Assembly (NCBI GenBank): GCA_035629075.1
Contig: DASPIK010000103.1
Span: 1-64,000, forward strand
Length of the DNA: 64,000 nucleotides
DNA from: JAEZPW01 sp035629075
GTDB taxonomy: Bacteria > Acidobacteriota > Terriglobia > Terriglobales > Acidobacteriaceae
Reading direction: 5' to 3'
Each line of letters opens with the position of its first letter. The stretch's first letter is position 1. A program made the position numbers and the translations under genes. The notes under the pieces were generated by a model. That model was not told the DNA's origin and did no database searches. It saw only the letters and a program-made list of their open reading frames with translations. Shown one piece after another: positions 53,340 to 61,609 of the stretch.

Positions 53340-53978
53340 TTCGCAGTTGCACTGCCGAATGTCCGAAACAGTCCACGAAGGCGATGGATCACTTATCGAT
53401 TTTGTGGGTAATTCAGACAGGATTCCTCAATGTGGCGATTGAAACCTCATCGCTAGTGTCGTAATCCGATCATTGGTCGACAGCGCCTTTGGCGACAAAA
53501 GTTCCCATGAAACGGAACTATCTGTCCTTTGCCCGTCTTGGGAAGGGAAGACTGTTTTCGATTGAACGTCGGCGGCGAGTACCTCAGAGGAGGACAGAAA
53601 AACTCCAGACCAAGTTCTTGATTCAACTGCCCACGCCGCATGTGGCGAGACGTTAAACCTTTTCACTACTGTGCTTCGCGCGCATACCTGTGTCCGCGAC
53701 CAGCACAGACGTGTCCACCAGTTTGCGCCAGACATAATGTCAGCCCAAGACGGCTTGGAGATGCAATTGCAAGTCGGCCAGTGTTGTCCGATGCCTAGCG
53801 TCTAGCAATGCACGTGGATTCTGCGAACTAGGCTTTCCTGGGCAGGCCTCCAAGCTCTTTACCGGTCGTATGGCCCTGCTCAATTGACGTCGGGTGGATC
53901 TCGCGCGACGTCATTCGCGTTGCACAAGTTCGAACTCTTCGTCGCAGGAGCCCGTCTTGCCGACGTGAGGCGAGTCGG
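53340..53978. other. Divergent regulatory region, no gene seen
   Basis: About 640 bp between the EPS promoter candidate and the DegT-family gene. Short frames on either strand look random. It could hold enhancer sites for NtrC-type activators, but I could not pick out a repeated palindrome by eye. Confidence 0.45.
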
Positions 53979-55187
53979 ATGACAGATTGGCGACAGGCAG
54001 GCAAGATGCAGTTGCTACAGCGAACTCGTCCCGCGATTCCGGTGTCGAAAACTCTGATCGCACAGGAGGAGGAAAAGGCGGTCGTTGAAGTGCTCAGGAG
54101 CGGCTGGCTGGCCCAAGGACCCCGTGTCGCCGAGTTCGAGCGCGCCTTCGCAGAGTACGTTGGGGCTGCGCACGCCATCGCCGTGTCGTCCTGCACCGCC
54201 GCCGTCCACCTAACACTGCTCGCGCTGGGTGTAATGCGAGGTGACGAGGTACTCTGCCCGAGTCTCTCACTTTGCCCAACGGCGGATGCGGTTCGACACG
54301 CTGGCGCTTCACTGGTTTTTGTCGACGTTTCGCGTGACACCTGCACGCTGGACGCCCGCCTGTTGGAAGAGAGCATCACGCCGCGGGCACGGGCTGTTGT
54401 AGTCGCACACCAGGTCGGAATGGCCGCGCCTCTTTCGGAGATGGGCGAAGTTGCGGCACGGCACGGCCTTTACCTGATTGAAGACGCTGGGTGTGCAATT
54501 GGTAGCATGTATGATGGGAGCCGCATTGGAGCGCCTCATTCGAACGCGGCATGTTTCAGTTTTTACCAAGACCAACTACTGACGACTGGCGAAGGTGGAA
54601 TGATCACCACGTCCGACACCGAACTTGCAGGACGAATTCGCAGGTTGCGACACTTCGCCATCGATATCGCCGGTTCACGCGAACTTGGCACCGTGTTCAG
54701 TTCGCTGGACGGTGATGAACTCGGATTCAACACATGCATGACGGATCTGCAAGCCGCGATCGGGATTGCCCAACTCTCGCGTCTTGATCACTTGATTGCC
54801 CGCCGGCGTGAACTCGCAGACCGTTATACAAGGAATCTCCGGTGTGTTCCATGGCTGGCGCCTTTACTGGAACCGAATCACTGCCGAAGCAATTACCAGT
54901 CCTACATCGTGCGCCTATCTGCATCGGCTCCCGTGACACGTAACACATTCATCAGGTTGATGCGCCATAGGAGAATTTCTGTGCGTCGGGGGATGACGGC
55001 AGTTCATCGTGAAACGCCGTTTCGACATCGTTACTGGGACGATCGACTGCCCGAAACGAATGCGGCAGCAGAGCGTACTATGATTCTTCCTCTCTACCAC
55101 GATATGACTGAAGAGGAACACGACTATATCGTGGAATCGATCATTGACATCGCAAAACATGCTGAGGTGGAAGAAAGTGCGTCGTGA
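53979..55187 (+). CDS. DegT/DnrJ/EryC1-family protein lacking the PLP lysine
   Basis: 402 residues. Fold-type I sugar aminotransferase family: AIPVSKTLIAQEEEKAVVEV, RSGWLAQGPRVAEFE, VSSCTAAVHLTLLALGV, FVDVSRDTCTLD and LIEDAGCAIGS (PLP-binding Asp) are present. At the cofactor lysine position the family has SFYPTKNxTTGEGG, but here the sequence is SFYQDQLLTTGEGG, so Lys is replaced by Gln199. Without it no internal aldimine can form, so ordinary transamination is not expected. It may be a dehydratase-like or non-catalytic paralogue. Transcribed away from the EPS array. The ATG at 54006 is an alternative start. Confidence 0.82.
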   Translation: MTDWRQAGKMQLLQRTRPAIPVSKTLIAQEEEKAVVEVLRSGWLAQGPRVAEFERAFAEYVGAAHAIAVSSCTAAVHLTLLALGVMRGDEVLCPSLSLCPTADAVRHAGASLVFVDVSRDTCTLDARLLEESITPRARAVVVAHQVGMAAPLSEMGEVAARHGLYLIEDAGCAIGSMYDGSRIGAPHSNAACFSFYQDQLLTTGEGGMITTSDTELAGRIRRLRHFAIDIAGSRELGTVFSSLDGDELGFNTCMTDLQAAIGIAQLSRLDHLIARRRELADRYTRNLRCVPWLAPLLEPNHCRSNYQSYIVRLSASAPVTRNTFIRLMRHRRISVRRGMTAVHRETPFRHRYWDDRLPETNAAAERTMILPLYHDMTEEEHDYIVESIIDIAKHAEVEESAS

Positions 55188-55554
55188 CGTTCAAGTTTTG
55201 GATCTGATCTGAACAAGTTGCAAGGCCCACGCGGATAAAAAATATGAGAAGGCCTCTGCATCTGCGTACAGCCCCGCTGAGCACAAACAGCAGCAAAACT
55301 GTATCGCGTGTGGAATATTCAGGCCTTGCCGAGGCTACCTTGTGGAACGTGCATTCCCAGCGAGCGGGAAAGTAGCGATGAATCTGAAATTGTTTTCATC
55401 CCGCATCCTCCCGTATCAGACATAAAAGCTTGCCCCGCGACGAAGGTTGTGGTCTAGAATGTCAAACAATTCTGGCCCACCACTCACAAACAGGAGTGGT
55501 TGCGCAAACATTCGCTGACCTTCCTACATCGAGGTTCCACGGGGGCATTCATCG
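55188..55554. other. Intergenic region upstream of the kinase gene
   Basis: About 370 bp without a gene. It contains a hairpin-forming ACCACTC/GAGTGGT pair (55479-55485 and 55494-55500, 8-base loop) 54 bp before the kinase start, possibly an operator. No convincing terminator for the upstream gene or promoter motif was found. Confidence 0.4.
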
Positions 55555-56472
55555 ATGGTGTCGCACGCTCAAGGTGGTGATCGGATAGGTGGTCGCTTTC
55601 TGCGCGACGATACCAGGATAAGCGGAAACGAAGACGGATTTCATAATCGCTTTCTCGGTGAGTTGCCAGTTGCCACGCAGGACGATCTCCAGCGCTGGTG
55701 CAAGAATCTCTCCACTGCGGCGCACGATCTCAAAACCCCACTGGCGGTCCTCGGTGGCTACATCGACCTACTGCTCGGCGAGAAGCTCGGGAAGTTGAAC
55801 CGTCGTCAGCGTGAAATGCTGCACGAGATGAAGCGGAACGAAGCCCGCCTTCAGCGGTTTATAAAGGATTTCATTACTTTCAGCGCAGCGCAGACAACAC
55901 CGTTACAGCTCACCTTGAGTATCGGTGATATTGCTGACTGCATTAAAGACATAACTGAGGTCTGGCGAGGTCGATTTCAGGAAAGGGAAGTAGCCCTACT
56001 AGTTGCCACGGACGCAGCGGTGCGGCCGTTTGCTTTTGACTACTACAAAGTCCAGCACATCACATCGAATCTGCTGGACAATGCGCTCAAATTCTCCCCG
56101 CGTGGGTCTACGGTGTTGGTTCGCACAGGGTTGCACTGCTGGGAGCGCCGGTCTTGCGTATCGAGCCAGTCACGAAGCGGAGAGCGCAGACAGAATCGTC
56201 CGGCCAACCCTAACTCGGTGCGCGTCACTGTGATCGATAACGGACCCGGCATCGCTCCCGAGTTCCACAGTGACATTTTTCGAGACTTCTTTCGCTTGGC
56301 AGTTGAGGATGAGCCTCATGGAACCGGGTTGGGACTGGCGATCGCGAGGCGCTTGGTCCACCTTCACGGAGGCGTGATTTGGGTAGAGAGCGAACCCGGG
56401 GCGGGTAGCAGGTTTTCCTTCCTTCTACCTATAGGGAGCGGAGTAGGTGCTGAAGTGGGAGGTACGCGATGA
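55555..56472 (+). CDS. Soluble sensor histidine kinase
   Basis: 305 residues without a TM segment or recognisable sensor domain. HisKA at ~45-115 with the phospho-acceptor His57 (STAAHDLKTPLAVLGG). HATPase_c from ~155 to the end: HITSNLLDNALKFSPRG (N box), DNGPGI (~228), GTGLGLAIARRLVHLHGG and SRFSFLLP. Between N box and DNGPGI there is an unusual ~25-residue Arg/Ser-rich insertion (~196-220). Its stop overlaps the ATG of the response-regulator gene (ATGA), so the two form a pair, sensing a cytoplasmic cue or a partner protein. Confidence 0.85.
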   Translation: MVSHAQGGDRIGGRFLRDDTRISGNEDGFHNRFLGELPVATQDDLQRWCKNLSTAAHDLKTPLAVLGGYIDLLLGEKLGKLNRRQREMLHEMKRNEARLQRFIKDFITFSAAQTTPLQLTLSIGDIADCIKDITEVWRGRFQEREVALLVATDAAVRPFAFDYYKVQHITSNLLDNALKFSPRGSTVLVRTGLHCWERRSCVSSQSRSGERRQNRPANPNSVRVTVIDNGPGIAPEFHSDIFRDFFRLAVEDEPHGTGLGLAIARRLVHLHGGVIWVESEPGAGSRFSFLLPIGSGVGAEVGGTR

Positions 56473-57902
56473 CCACACTGCAGTCTGTGGTTCCAACAAC
56501 GTCGACGATCCTGATCGTAGATGATGAACCGAGCATGCTCCGATACTTGCGGACGCTCCTCGAGGTCGAATCCTACCGTATTGAGACCGTTCCGAACGCT
56601 AAGGAGGCACTAGATCGGCTTCACCACCAGCCGCTTCCTGATCTCGTGTTACTGGATCTACTCATGCCGGGAATGGATGGCCTAGCGATGTTGCAACGGG
56701 CGCGTGACATGCATCCTGACCTGAAGGTCATAATGCTGTCGTGTGTGGGGGATAGCCGCAAGATCGCTCAGGCTGTGCGTTGTGGCGCCATTGATTATCT
56801 TTGCAAGCCATTCGAAAAGGAAGAACTGCTGAACATCGTGCGCGAGTTGCTCGCTGTTGAAACTCCTTGCTCCGCGCCGCTTGACGAGCCGCCGGAGATC
56901 GTCGAACTCGACGACAACATTTCGTTCATCTGCGGAAGTCCGGCCATGCGGCGCGTCCGAGAGCAGTGCTCCCTTGTGGCAACCTTCGATATGCCCGTAC
57001 TGCTGGTCGGGGAGAGCGGTAGCGGGAAAGAAGTCCTTTCGCTGCTCATTCACCGCATGTCCCCGCGCGCAAACCAGACATTTCTGAAAGTGAACTGCGC
57101 GGCTGTTCCGAATGAACTGTTGGAAAGCGAACTCTTCGGATACGAACCTGGGGCATTCACGGGGGCTGTTAAGGCTAAACCCGGCAAATTTGAACTGTGC
57201 GAAGGAGGCACGATCCTTCTTGACGAGATCGGCGAGATGCCCCCCGCTCTACAAGCAAAACTTCTTCATGTTCTGCAGGATCATCAATTCTCGCGCTTGG
57301 GCAGTTCGAAGACGGTAAAGGCGGATGTGCGAATCCTTGCCGCCACCAACATCAATATTCAAGAAGCGCTGGCGACGAAACGGCTTCGCGAAGATCTATA
57401 TTATCGGCTGAACGGCTTCACTCTGAACGTTCCGCCGCTTCGAGAACGTAAGAAAGAAATACCTCTACTTCTTAAGCATTTCATGAATCGCATGGCGGAG
57501 AGATATGGAAGGCAGCCGGTTCCGTTCAACCAGCGCTTGATGCGTGCGTGCGTTGAGTACTCCTGGCCCGGGAACTTGCGACAGCTTGAGAACTTCGTCA
57601 AACGATATCTCGTGCTTGCAGATGAAACCGCAGCGCTGTTGGAATTGCGATCCGATCGGTCAACCAATGGCCTTCGCGCGGAGCATCCCATGCCGGACCA
57701 GATCGGACTGAAATCCCTTGCGCGATCGGTCAAGAATGAGGCTGAAGCAGAGGCAATCGCGAGGGTCCTGGAGCAGACCAATTGGCACCGGCAGAAAGCC
57801 GCTGCGCTCCTCAGAATCAGCTACAAAGCACTGCTCTACAAAATTCGACAGTACGGGTTGAAGCCGCCCGACGAGAAATGCGGAACAGCACATGCGAGCT
57901 AG
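56469..57902 (+). CDS. NtrC-family sigma-54 response regulator
   Basis: 477 residues. Receiver domain (~13-125) with DDEPSM, phospho-acceptor Asp63 (LVLLDLLMPGMDG) and the conserved Lys in LCKPFEKEE. AAA+ domain with GESGSGKE (~181-188), GAFTGA (~228-233, contacts sigma-54), LLDEIGEMPP and the R-finger region. C-terminal Fis-type helix-turn-helix (NWHRQKAAALLRISYKALLYKI). An intact, phosphorylation-controlled activator, cognate of the kinase upstream. Possible target: the sigma-54 promoter candidate ahead of the EPS array. Confidence 0.92.
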   Translation: MTTLQSVVPTTSTILIVDDEPSMLRYLRTLLEVESYRIETVPNAKEALDRLHHQPLPDLVLLDLLMPGMDGLAMLQRARDMHPDLKVIMLSCVGDSRKIAQAVRCGAIDYLCKPFEKEELLNIVRELLAVETPCSAPLDEPPEIVELDDNISFICGSPAMRRVREQCSLVATFDMPVLLVGESGSGKEVLSLLIHRMSPRANQTFLKVNCAAVPNELLESELFGYEPGAFTGAVKAKPGKFELCEGGTILLDEIGEMPPALQAKLLHVLQDHQFSRLGSSKTVKADVRILAATNINIQEALATKRLREDLYYRLNGFTLNVPPLRERKKEIPLLLKHFMNRMAERYGRQPVPFNQRLMRACVEYSWPGNLRQLENFVKRYLVLADETAALLELRSDRSTNGLRAEHPMPDQIGLKSLARSVKNEAEAEAIARVLEQTNWHRQKAAALLRISYKALLYKIRQYGLKPPDEKCGTAHAS

Positions 57903-57976
57903 TCATCTTGACCTGCAGTTGCACGCCATGGCCGAAGCGGCCACTTCGCTTTCGCCTGTGCGGGCTCGCGCCACTT

Positions 57977-59422
57977 TCATTTAAGATTCATAACCAAAAG
58001 TTTTCGCTCGGTCATTTCCTCAATGGCGAACCGCAATCCCTCGCGACCGGTGCCGGAATCTTTCACTCCGCCGTAGGGCATGTTGTCTACGCGCCAGCTT
58101 GGTATGTCCCCTGCTATCATGGCGCCTACCTGCAACTCCTCGAACGCAGCGAAGATCAGGCGCGCATCTCGCGTGAACAAGCCCGCCTGCAGTCCGTAAG
58201 GAGAATCGTTGATGTTCCGAATCGCTTCAGCGAAATCGTCATACGGTTCCACGGTAACGACGGGTGCAAATATCTCTTCGCAGTTGACGCGCATCTTCGG
58301 TGTCGTGCCGGTGATGACGGTAGGTTCAAGTAAGCTGTTTTTGCGATTGCCGCCGCACAACAGTGTTGCGCCGTGTTCGATCGCCTCCTTAACCCACGTG
58401 TGCGCGCGAATAGCGTCGGATTCACGAATGAGAGGCCCGACATCCACCGTCGCGTCCATAGGATCACCGATCTTCAGCGCCTTCGCGCCAGCTACAAGAT
58501 TGTCTGTGAACGAAGCGAAAACGTCCCGATGCACCAGTATGCGCTGCACCGATATACAACTTTGTCCGGCATATCCGAAAGCGCCGGCCACGCATCGACT
58601 GGCTGCGTCAGTGATATCGGCGTCGTCGTGAATGATGCAGCCGGCATTACCTCCGAGTTCTAGCGCGACCCGCTTTTTACCTGCTTGAGACTTAAGACTC
58701 CAACCAACCGCCGAGCTGCCGGTAAAACTCAAAAGCTTGAACCGCTCGTCCCTGGCGAGCGACGCGGCATCTTCGTTGGTCAGGTAAACCACATTCAGGG
58801 CGCCTTTAGGAAGTCCCGCTTCTTGCACGATTTGCGCCAGAAGCATGGAGCAGAGTGGAGTTTGTGGCGCCGGTTTGAGCACCATGCTGCAGCCGGCGGC
58901 AATCGCCGGCGCAACCTTGTGTGCAACCAGGTTGAGCGGAAAATTGAACGGAGTGATAGCTGATATTGGTCCGAGAGGGAAGCGCTTAACAAGCCCCCAA
59001 CCGCCGTCCGTTGAGGGCGTCACGTCCAGCGGCAAGTACTCGCCATAAGTGCGCGTTGCCTCTTCCGACGCTACGGAAAACGTCAAGATAGCCCGCTCCA
59101 CCTCAACGCGTGCGGCCTTGAGAGGTTTGGCGGCTTCGAGTGCCATAAGCCGTGCAAAGTCATCTTTGTGGCGGGCGATGCCTTCGGCGACGGTTCGCAG
59201 AATTCGCTGGCGCTCGTAAGAAGGCATCTTGCGAGTGGTTTCGAAAGCCCGCACGGCGGCCTGCGTCGCGCGCTCGAGTCGCTCCGCCGACACGCGCGTT
59301 GTGGTCCCCACCAGTGAATTATCGAATGGCGAGTGAATCTCAACGGGGTCACCCTGCGAGAGCCATTCGCCATCGACAAGGCAAGGGAGGTTACGAACTG
59401 GACTCGCGGTCAGAGTTGTCAT
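57977..59422 (-). CDS. NAD(P)-dependent aldehyde dehydrogenase
   Basis: 481 residues of the ALDH superfamily. Blocks: ITPFNFPLNLVAHKVAPA, VLKPAPQTPL, SFTGSSAVGW, VALELGGNAGCI (catalytic Glu), GQSCISVQRI (catalytic Cys), EEIFAPVVTV and MPYGGVKDSGTGREG. Closest in appearance to the lactaldehyde/glyceraldehyde-3-phosphate (non-phosphorylating) or phosphonoacetaldehyde branch; substrate not certain. Convergent with the response-regulator gene (74-bp gap, no clear terminator). It shows no obvious link to the EPS locus, though copper radical oxidases make aldehydes. Confidence 0.88.
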   Translation of the reverse strand: MTTLTASPVRNLPCLVDGEWLSQGDPVEIHSPFDNSLVGTTTRVSAERLERATQAAVRAFETTRKMPSYERQRILRTVAEGIARHKDDFARLMALEAAKPLKAARVEVERAILTFSVASEEATRTYGEYLPLDVTPSTDGGWGLVKRFPLGPISAITPFNFPLNLVAHKVAPAIAAGCSMVLKPAPQTPLCSMLLAQIVQEAGLPKGALNVVYLTNEDAASLARDERFKLLSFTGSSAVGWSLKSQAGKKRVALELGGNAGCIIHDDADITDAASRCVAGAFGYAGQSCISVQRILVHRDVFASFTDNLVAGAKALKIGDPMDATVDVGPLIRESDAIRAHTWVKEAIEHGATLLCGGNRKNSLLEPTVITGTTPKMRVNCEEIFAPVVTVEPYDDFAEAIRNINDSPYGLQAGLFTRDARLIFAAFEELQVGAMIAGDIPSWRVDNMPYGGVKDSGTGREGLRFAIEEMTERKLLVMNLK

Positions 59423-59652
59423 ATCTCCTCGCTTAGGTTAGTACCCTGGTTTGGCTGTTCGGCGATATTGCAGCTTGCCATCGCCGCACCATGTGGGCGT
59501 GTGCGAATAAGCCAGCTGTTGGGCCCCGGGCAATAACATCTTGGATGCGGCGGACTGGAGTCGGTCATATGCCGCAGGCTGCTAGTGACGGCGTCGGACA
59601 ACAGGAGGTATCTGGTAGCTGGGTCAATGGCGCGGCGTGGACTGCAAAGTGG

Positions 59653-59726
59653 CGACCCCGGAGGGACTTGAACCCCCAACCCTCAGATCCGAAGTCTGAT
59701 GCTCTATCCAATTGAGCTACGGGGTC
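59653..59726 (-). tRNA. tRNA-Arg (anticodon TCG)
   Basis: Minus-strand cloverleaf: acceptor GACCCCG/CGGGGTC, D stem GCTC/GAGC, anticodon stem TCAGA/TCTGA with loop CTTCGGA (anticodon TCG at 59690-59692, reading CGA/CGN), T arm with TTCAAGT loop. Discriminator base is G; the CCA end is not encoded. The gene stands alone between the aldehyde dehydrogenase and the sigma-54 activator genes. Confidence 0.93.
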
Positions 59727-59801
59727 GCACAACATGATGTTACGTCGAAACGCAGGATCTGTCAGCGGCAAGATTGCGAGTACAGGACGTCAGTGCCGGG
59801 T

Positions 59802-61295
59802 TCAGGCGACATCGTTCTTTTTCGGACCTCTCCAGGCTTGAAGTTCCTCAATGCCTGTATTTTCTTCTTGGCCGGCATCGAGACCCGGCTCGGCGATGTC
59901 AAGCTCCGATAGCAGCCGGTGCAGGGAAGAGCGGGCAATTTTCAGAGAGCGTGCCGCCTGGAGTTTGTTGTTGCCGAATTCGATCAGGGTACGCTGAATC
60001 AACCGGCGCTTGAACTTTCGGACTTCTTCTTCGAAGGTGATTCCGCCGCAGTCCTGTCCCCAAGCCCAAAAACAATCGGGCAAGTGCTCAATGTGAATCT
60101 CACGGGAGTCGCTGAGCACAACAGCGCGCTCGACTACGTTCTGCAGTTCGCGAATATTGCCAGGCCAGTCGTACTCCTGCAATGCAGCCAGCGCGGCAGG
60201 GGCAATTCGTCGGGCAGGGCGGTGATGGCGTTCTGCTGAGGCCTGCAGAAAGCTGTGCGCCAGCAAGACGATGTCGTCGCGGCGGTCGCGCAATGGGGGT
60301 AACGGAATCTCTATAGTATTCAGTCGGTAGTACAGGTCGAGCCGAAACTTTCCGGCTTTGACGAGTTCCGGTAAATCTGCGTTCGTCGCGCAAATTACGC
60401 GCGCGAGCATTTGCCGCGGATGGTTGCTTCCAAGACGTTCGAAGGTGCGCTCTTGGAGAACTCTGAGCAGCTTTACCTGCAGATTGGGTGTAAGTTCGCC
60501 GATCTCGTCCAGGAAGATGGTTCCGCGCTCGGCGGCTTCGAACCGTCCGCGGCGAGCGGCAACAGCACCTGTGAACGCACCCTTTTCGTGCCCGAACAGT
60601 TCCGCTTCGATCAGCGTTTCGGGAAGAGAGGAGCAAGCAACGGCCACAAACGGTTGGCGGGCACGCGGGCCTTGCTGGTGAATCGCGTGAGCCAGCAGTT
60701 CTTTTCCTGTGCCAGTTTCCCCGGTGATCAGAATGCTCGAATCGCTATCAGATACCCGGGACGCCAGTCGGCAGATCGCGATCATCTTAGGATCGCAGGT
60801 GATAACTGACGAAAATACTGCTTTTTGGGCAGATGCACGTAGGCGCGCGGCCTCGCGATTCAGGTCGTGGAACTGGGAGGCGCGACGCAATACAATGCGC
60901 AGTTCGTCCAGGCTGCCCGTTTCAACGAAATAGTCGTATGCGCCGGCAGAAACAACATCGCGCATTACTTCGCGATCGGGCGCCCTGAGAAAGGCCACAA
61001 CAGGAATTTCGGCTGGATTAAGAGCTGCCCGCTGCAGCGCAGCGAGAGTGGCAGAAAACTCGGGGGCATCGGGAGCAGGCAGGCCGACGACCATAACGTC
61101 GCAATCGTGCGACGCGCCGAGTTCGTCCGCTGACGCCTGAATGAAGGAAAAGTCCTCGCCGAGTTTGTTGGCCAGGATGGAGAAGAACCAATCCCGCTGA
61201 TCCGCGTATCTGCAGACCACGTTTAATCCATCCTGAGGGTTTTCCCCTGAGCTCACGTTCGAGCCTCCTCCGAGCACAGCTAACGCAGCTTTCAT
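59802..61295 (-). CDS. Sigma-54 activator with degenerate receiver domain
   Basis: 497 residues. N-terminal ~20-150 has a receiver-like fold (CDVMVVGLPAPD; SAGAYDYFVETG), but the phospho-acceptor Asp is replaced by Gly (VVGLP where VLDLP-like is expected) and the conserved Lys is absent, so it is probably a pseudo-receiver. AAA+ domain intact: GETGTGKELLAHAIH, EKGAFTGAVAARRG (sigma-54 contact loop), FLDEIGELTPN, RLDLYYRLN. C-terminal Fis-type helix-turn-helix (NNKLQAARSLKIARSSLHRLL). Control is presumably by ligand, partner protein or expression level. EpsR/PrsR-type activators with odd receivers accompany EPS loci. Confidence 0.88.
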   Translation of the reverse strand: MKAALAVLGGGSNVSSGENPQDGLNVVCRYADQRDWFFSILANKLGEDFSFIQASADELGASHDCDVMVVGLPAPDAPEFSATLAALQRAALNPAEIPVVAFLRAPDREVMRDVVSAGAYDYFVETGSLDELRIVLRRASQFHDLNREAARLRASAQKAVFSSVITCDPKMIAICRLASRVSDSDSSILITGETGTGKELLAHAIHQQGPRARQPFVAVACSSLPETLIEAELFGHEKGAFTGAVAARRGRFEAAERGTIFLDEIGELTPNLQVKLLRVLQERTFERLGSNHPRQMLARVICATNADLPELVKAGKFRLDLYYRLNTIEIPLPPLRDRRDDIVLLAHSFLQASAERHHRPARRIAPAALAALQEYDWPGNIRELQNVVERAVVLSDSREIHIEHLPDCFWAWGQDCGGITFEEEVRKFKRRLIQRTLIEFGNNKLQAARSLKIARSSLHRLLSELDIAEPGLDAGQEENTGIEELQAWRGPKKNDVA

Positions 61296-61609
61296 TTAGC
61301 CGGGTCTGGGGGATAGGGGATGTTATGACGTCCCGGCCGTGTATTTACAAAGCGGCAACAGTCTCGCCGATAAGTGCAGATTGCGCAACACATTTTCCGG
61401 TTCTATATCGGGAACAGGGGGTTACTTCCGAGTAGCGAAACGCCTTACGAAGGGCATAGATATTGGGCCCGAACCATGATCGTGCTTTACTACACACAAA
61501 AAATGGCTATTCTATGTTGCGGCTCTTGTCTGGCCTTCACGCATTCCGCAGGAACTTGCATCTAATCGGAAGAAATCAGCAGTTCTGGATTTCCTCTTCA
61601 GGAGGTTCT
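61296..61609. other. Divergent upstream region of the AAA ATPase and sigma-54 activator genes
   Basis: About 310 bp. An open frame extends from 61463 into the ATPase gene but the strong ribosome site argues that translation starts at 61610. No clear promoter hexamers or sigma-54 box were found by eye. Confidence 0.4.
61600..61605 (+). promoter_or_regulatory. Ribosome-binding site deciding the ATPase start
   Basis: Perfect AGGAGG four bases before the ATG at 61610. It rules in favour of this start over the upstream in-frame start at 61463, whose first 49 residues have no family-like content. Confidence 0.8.

Noticed and set aside
53946..53961. AGGAGCCCGTCTTGCC as a sigma-54 promoter for the DegT-family gene
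   Set aside because: Spacing is right but it would start transcription almost at the start codon and the -24 box lacks TGGC.
57903..57976. CGAAG/CTTCG hairpin as terminator between convergent genes
   Set aside because: Only a 5-bp stem without a T-run on either strand; too weak to call.
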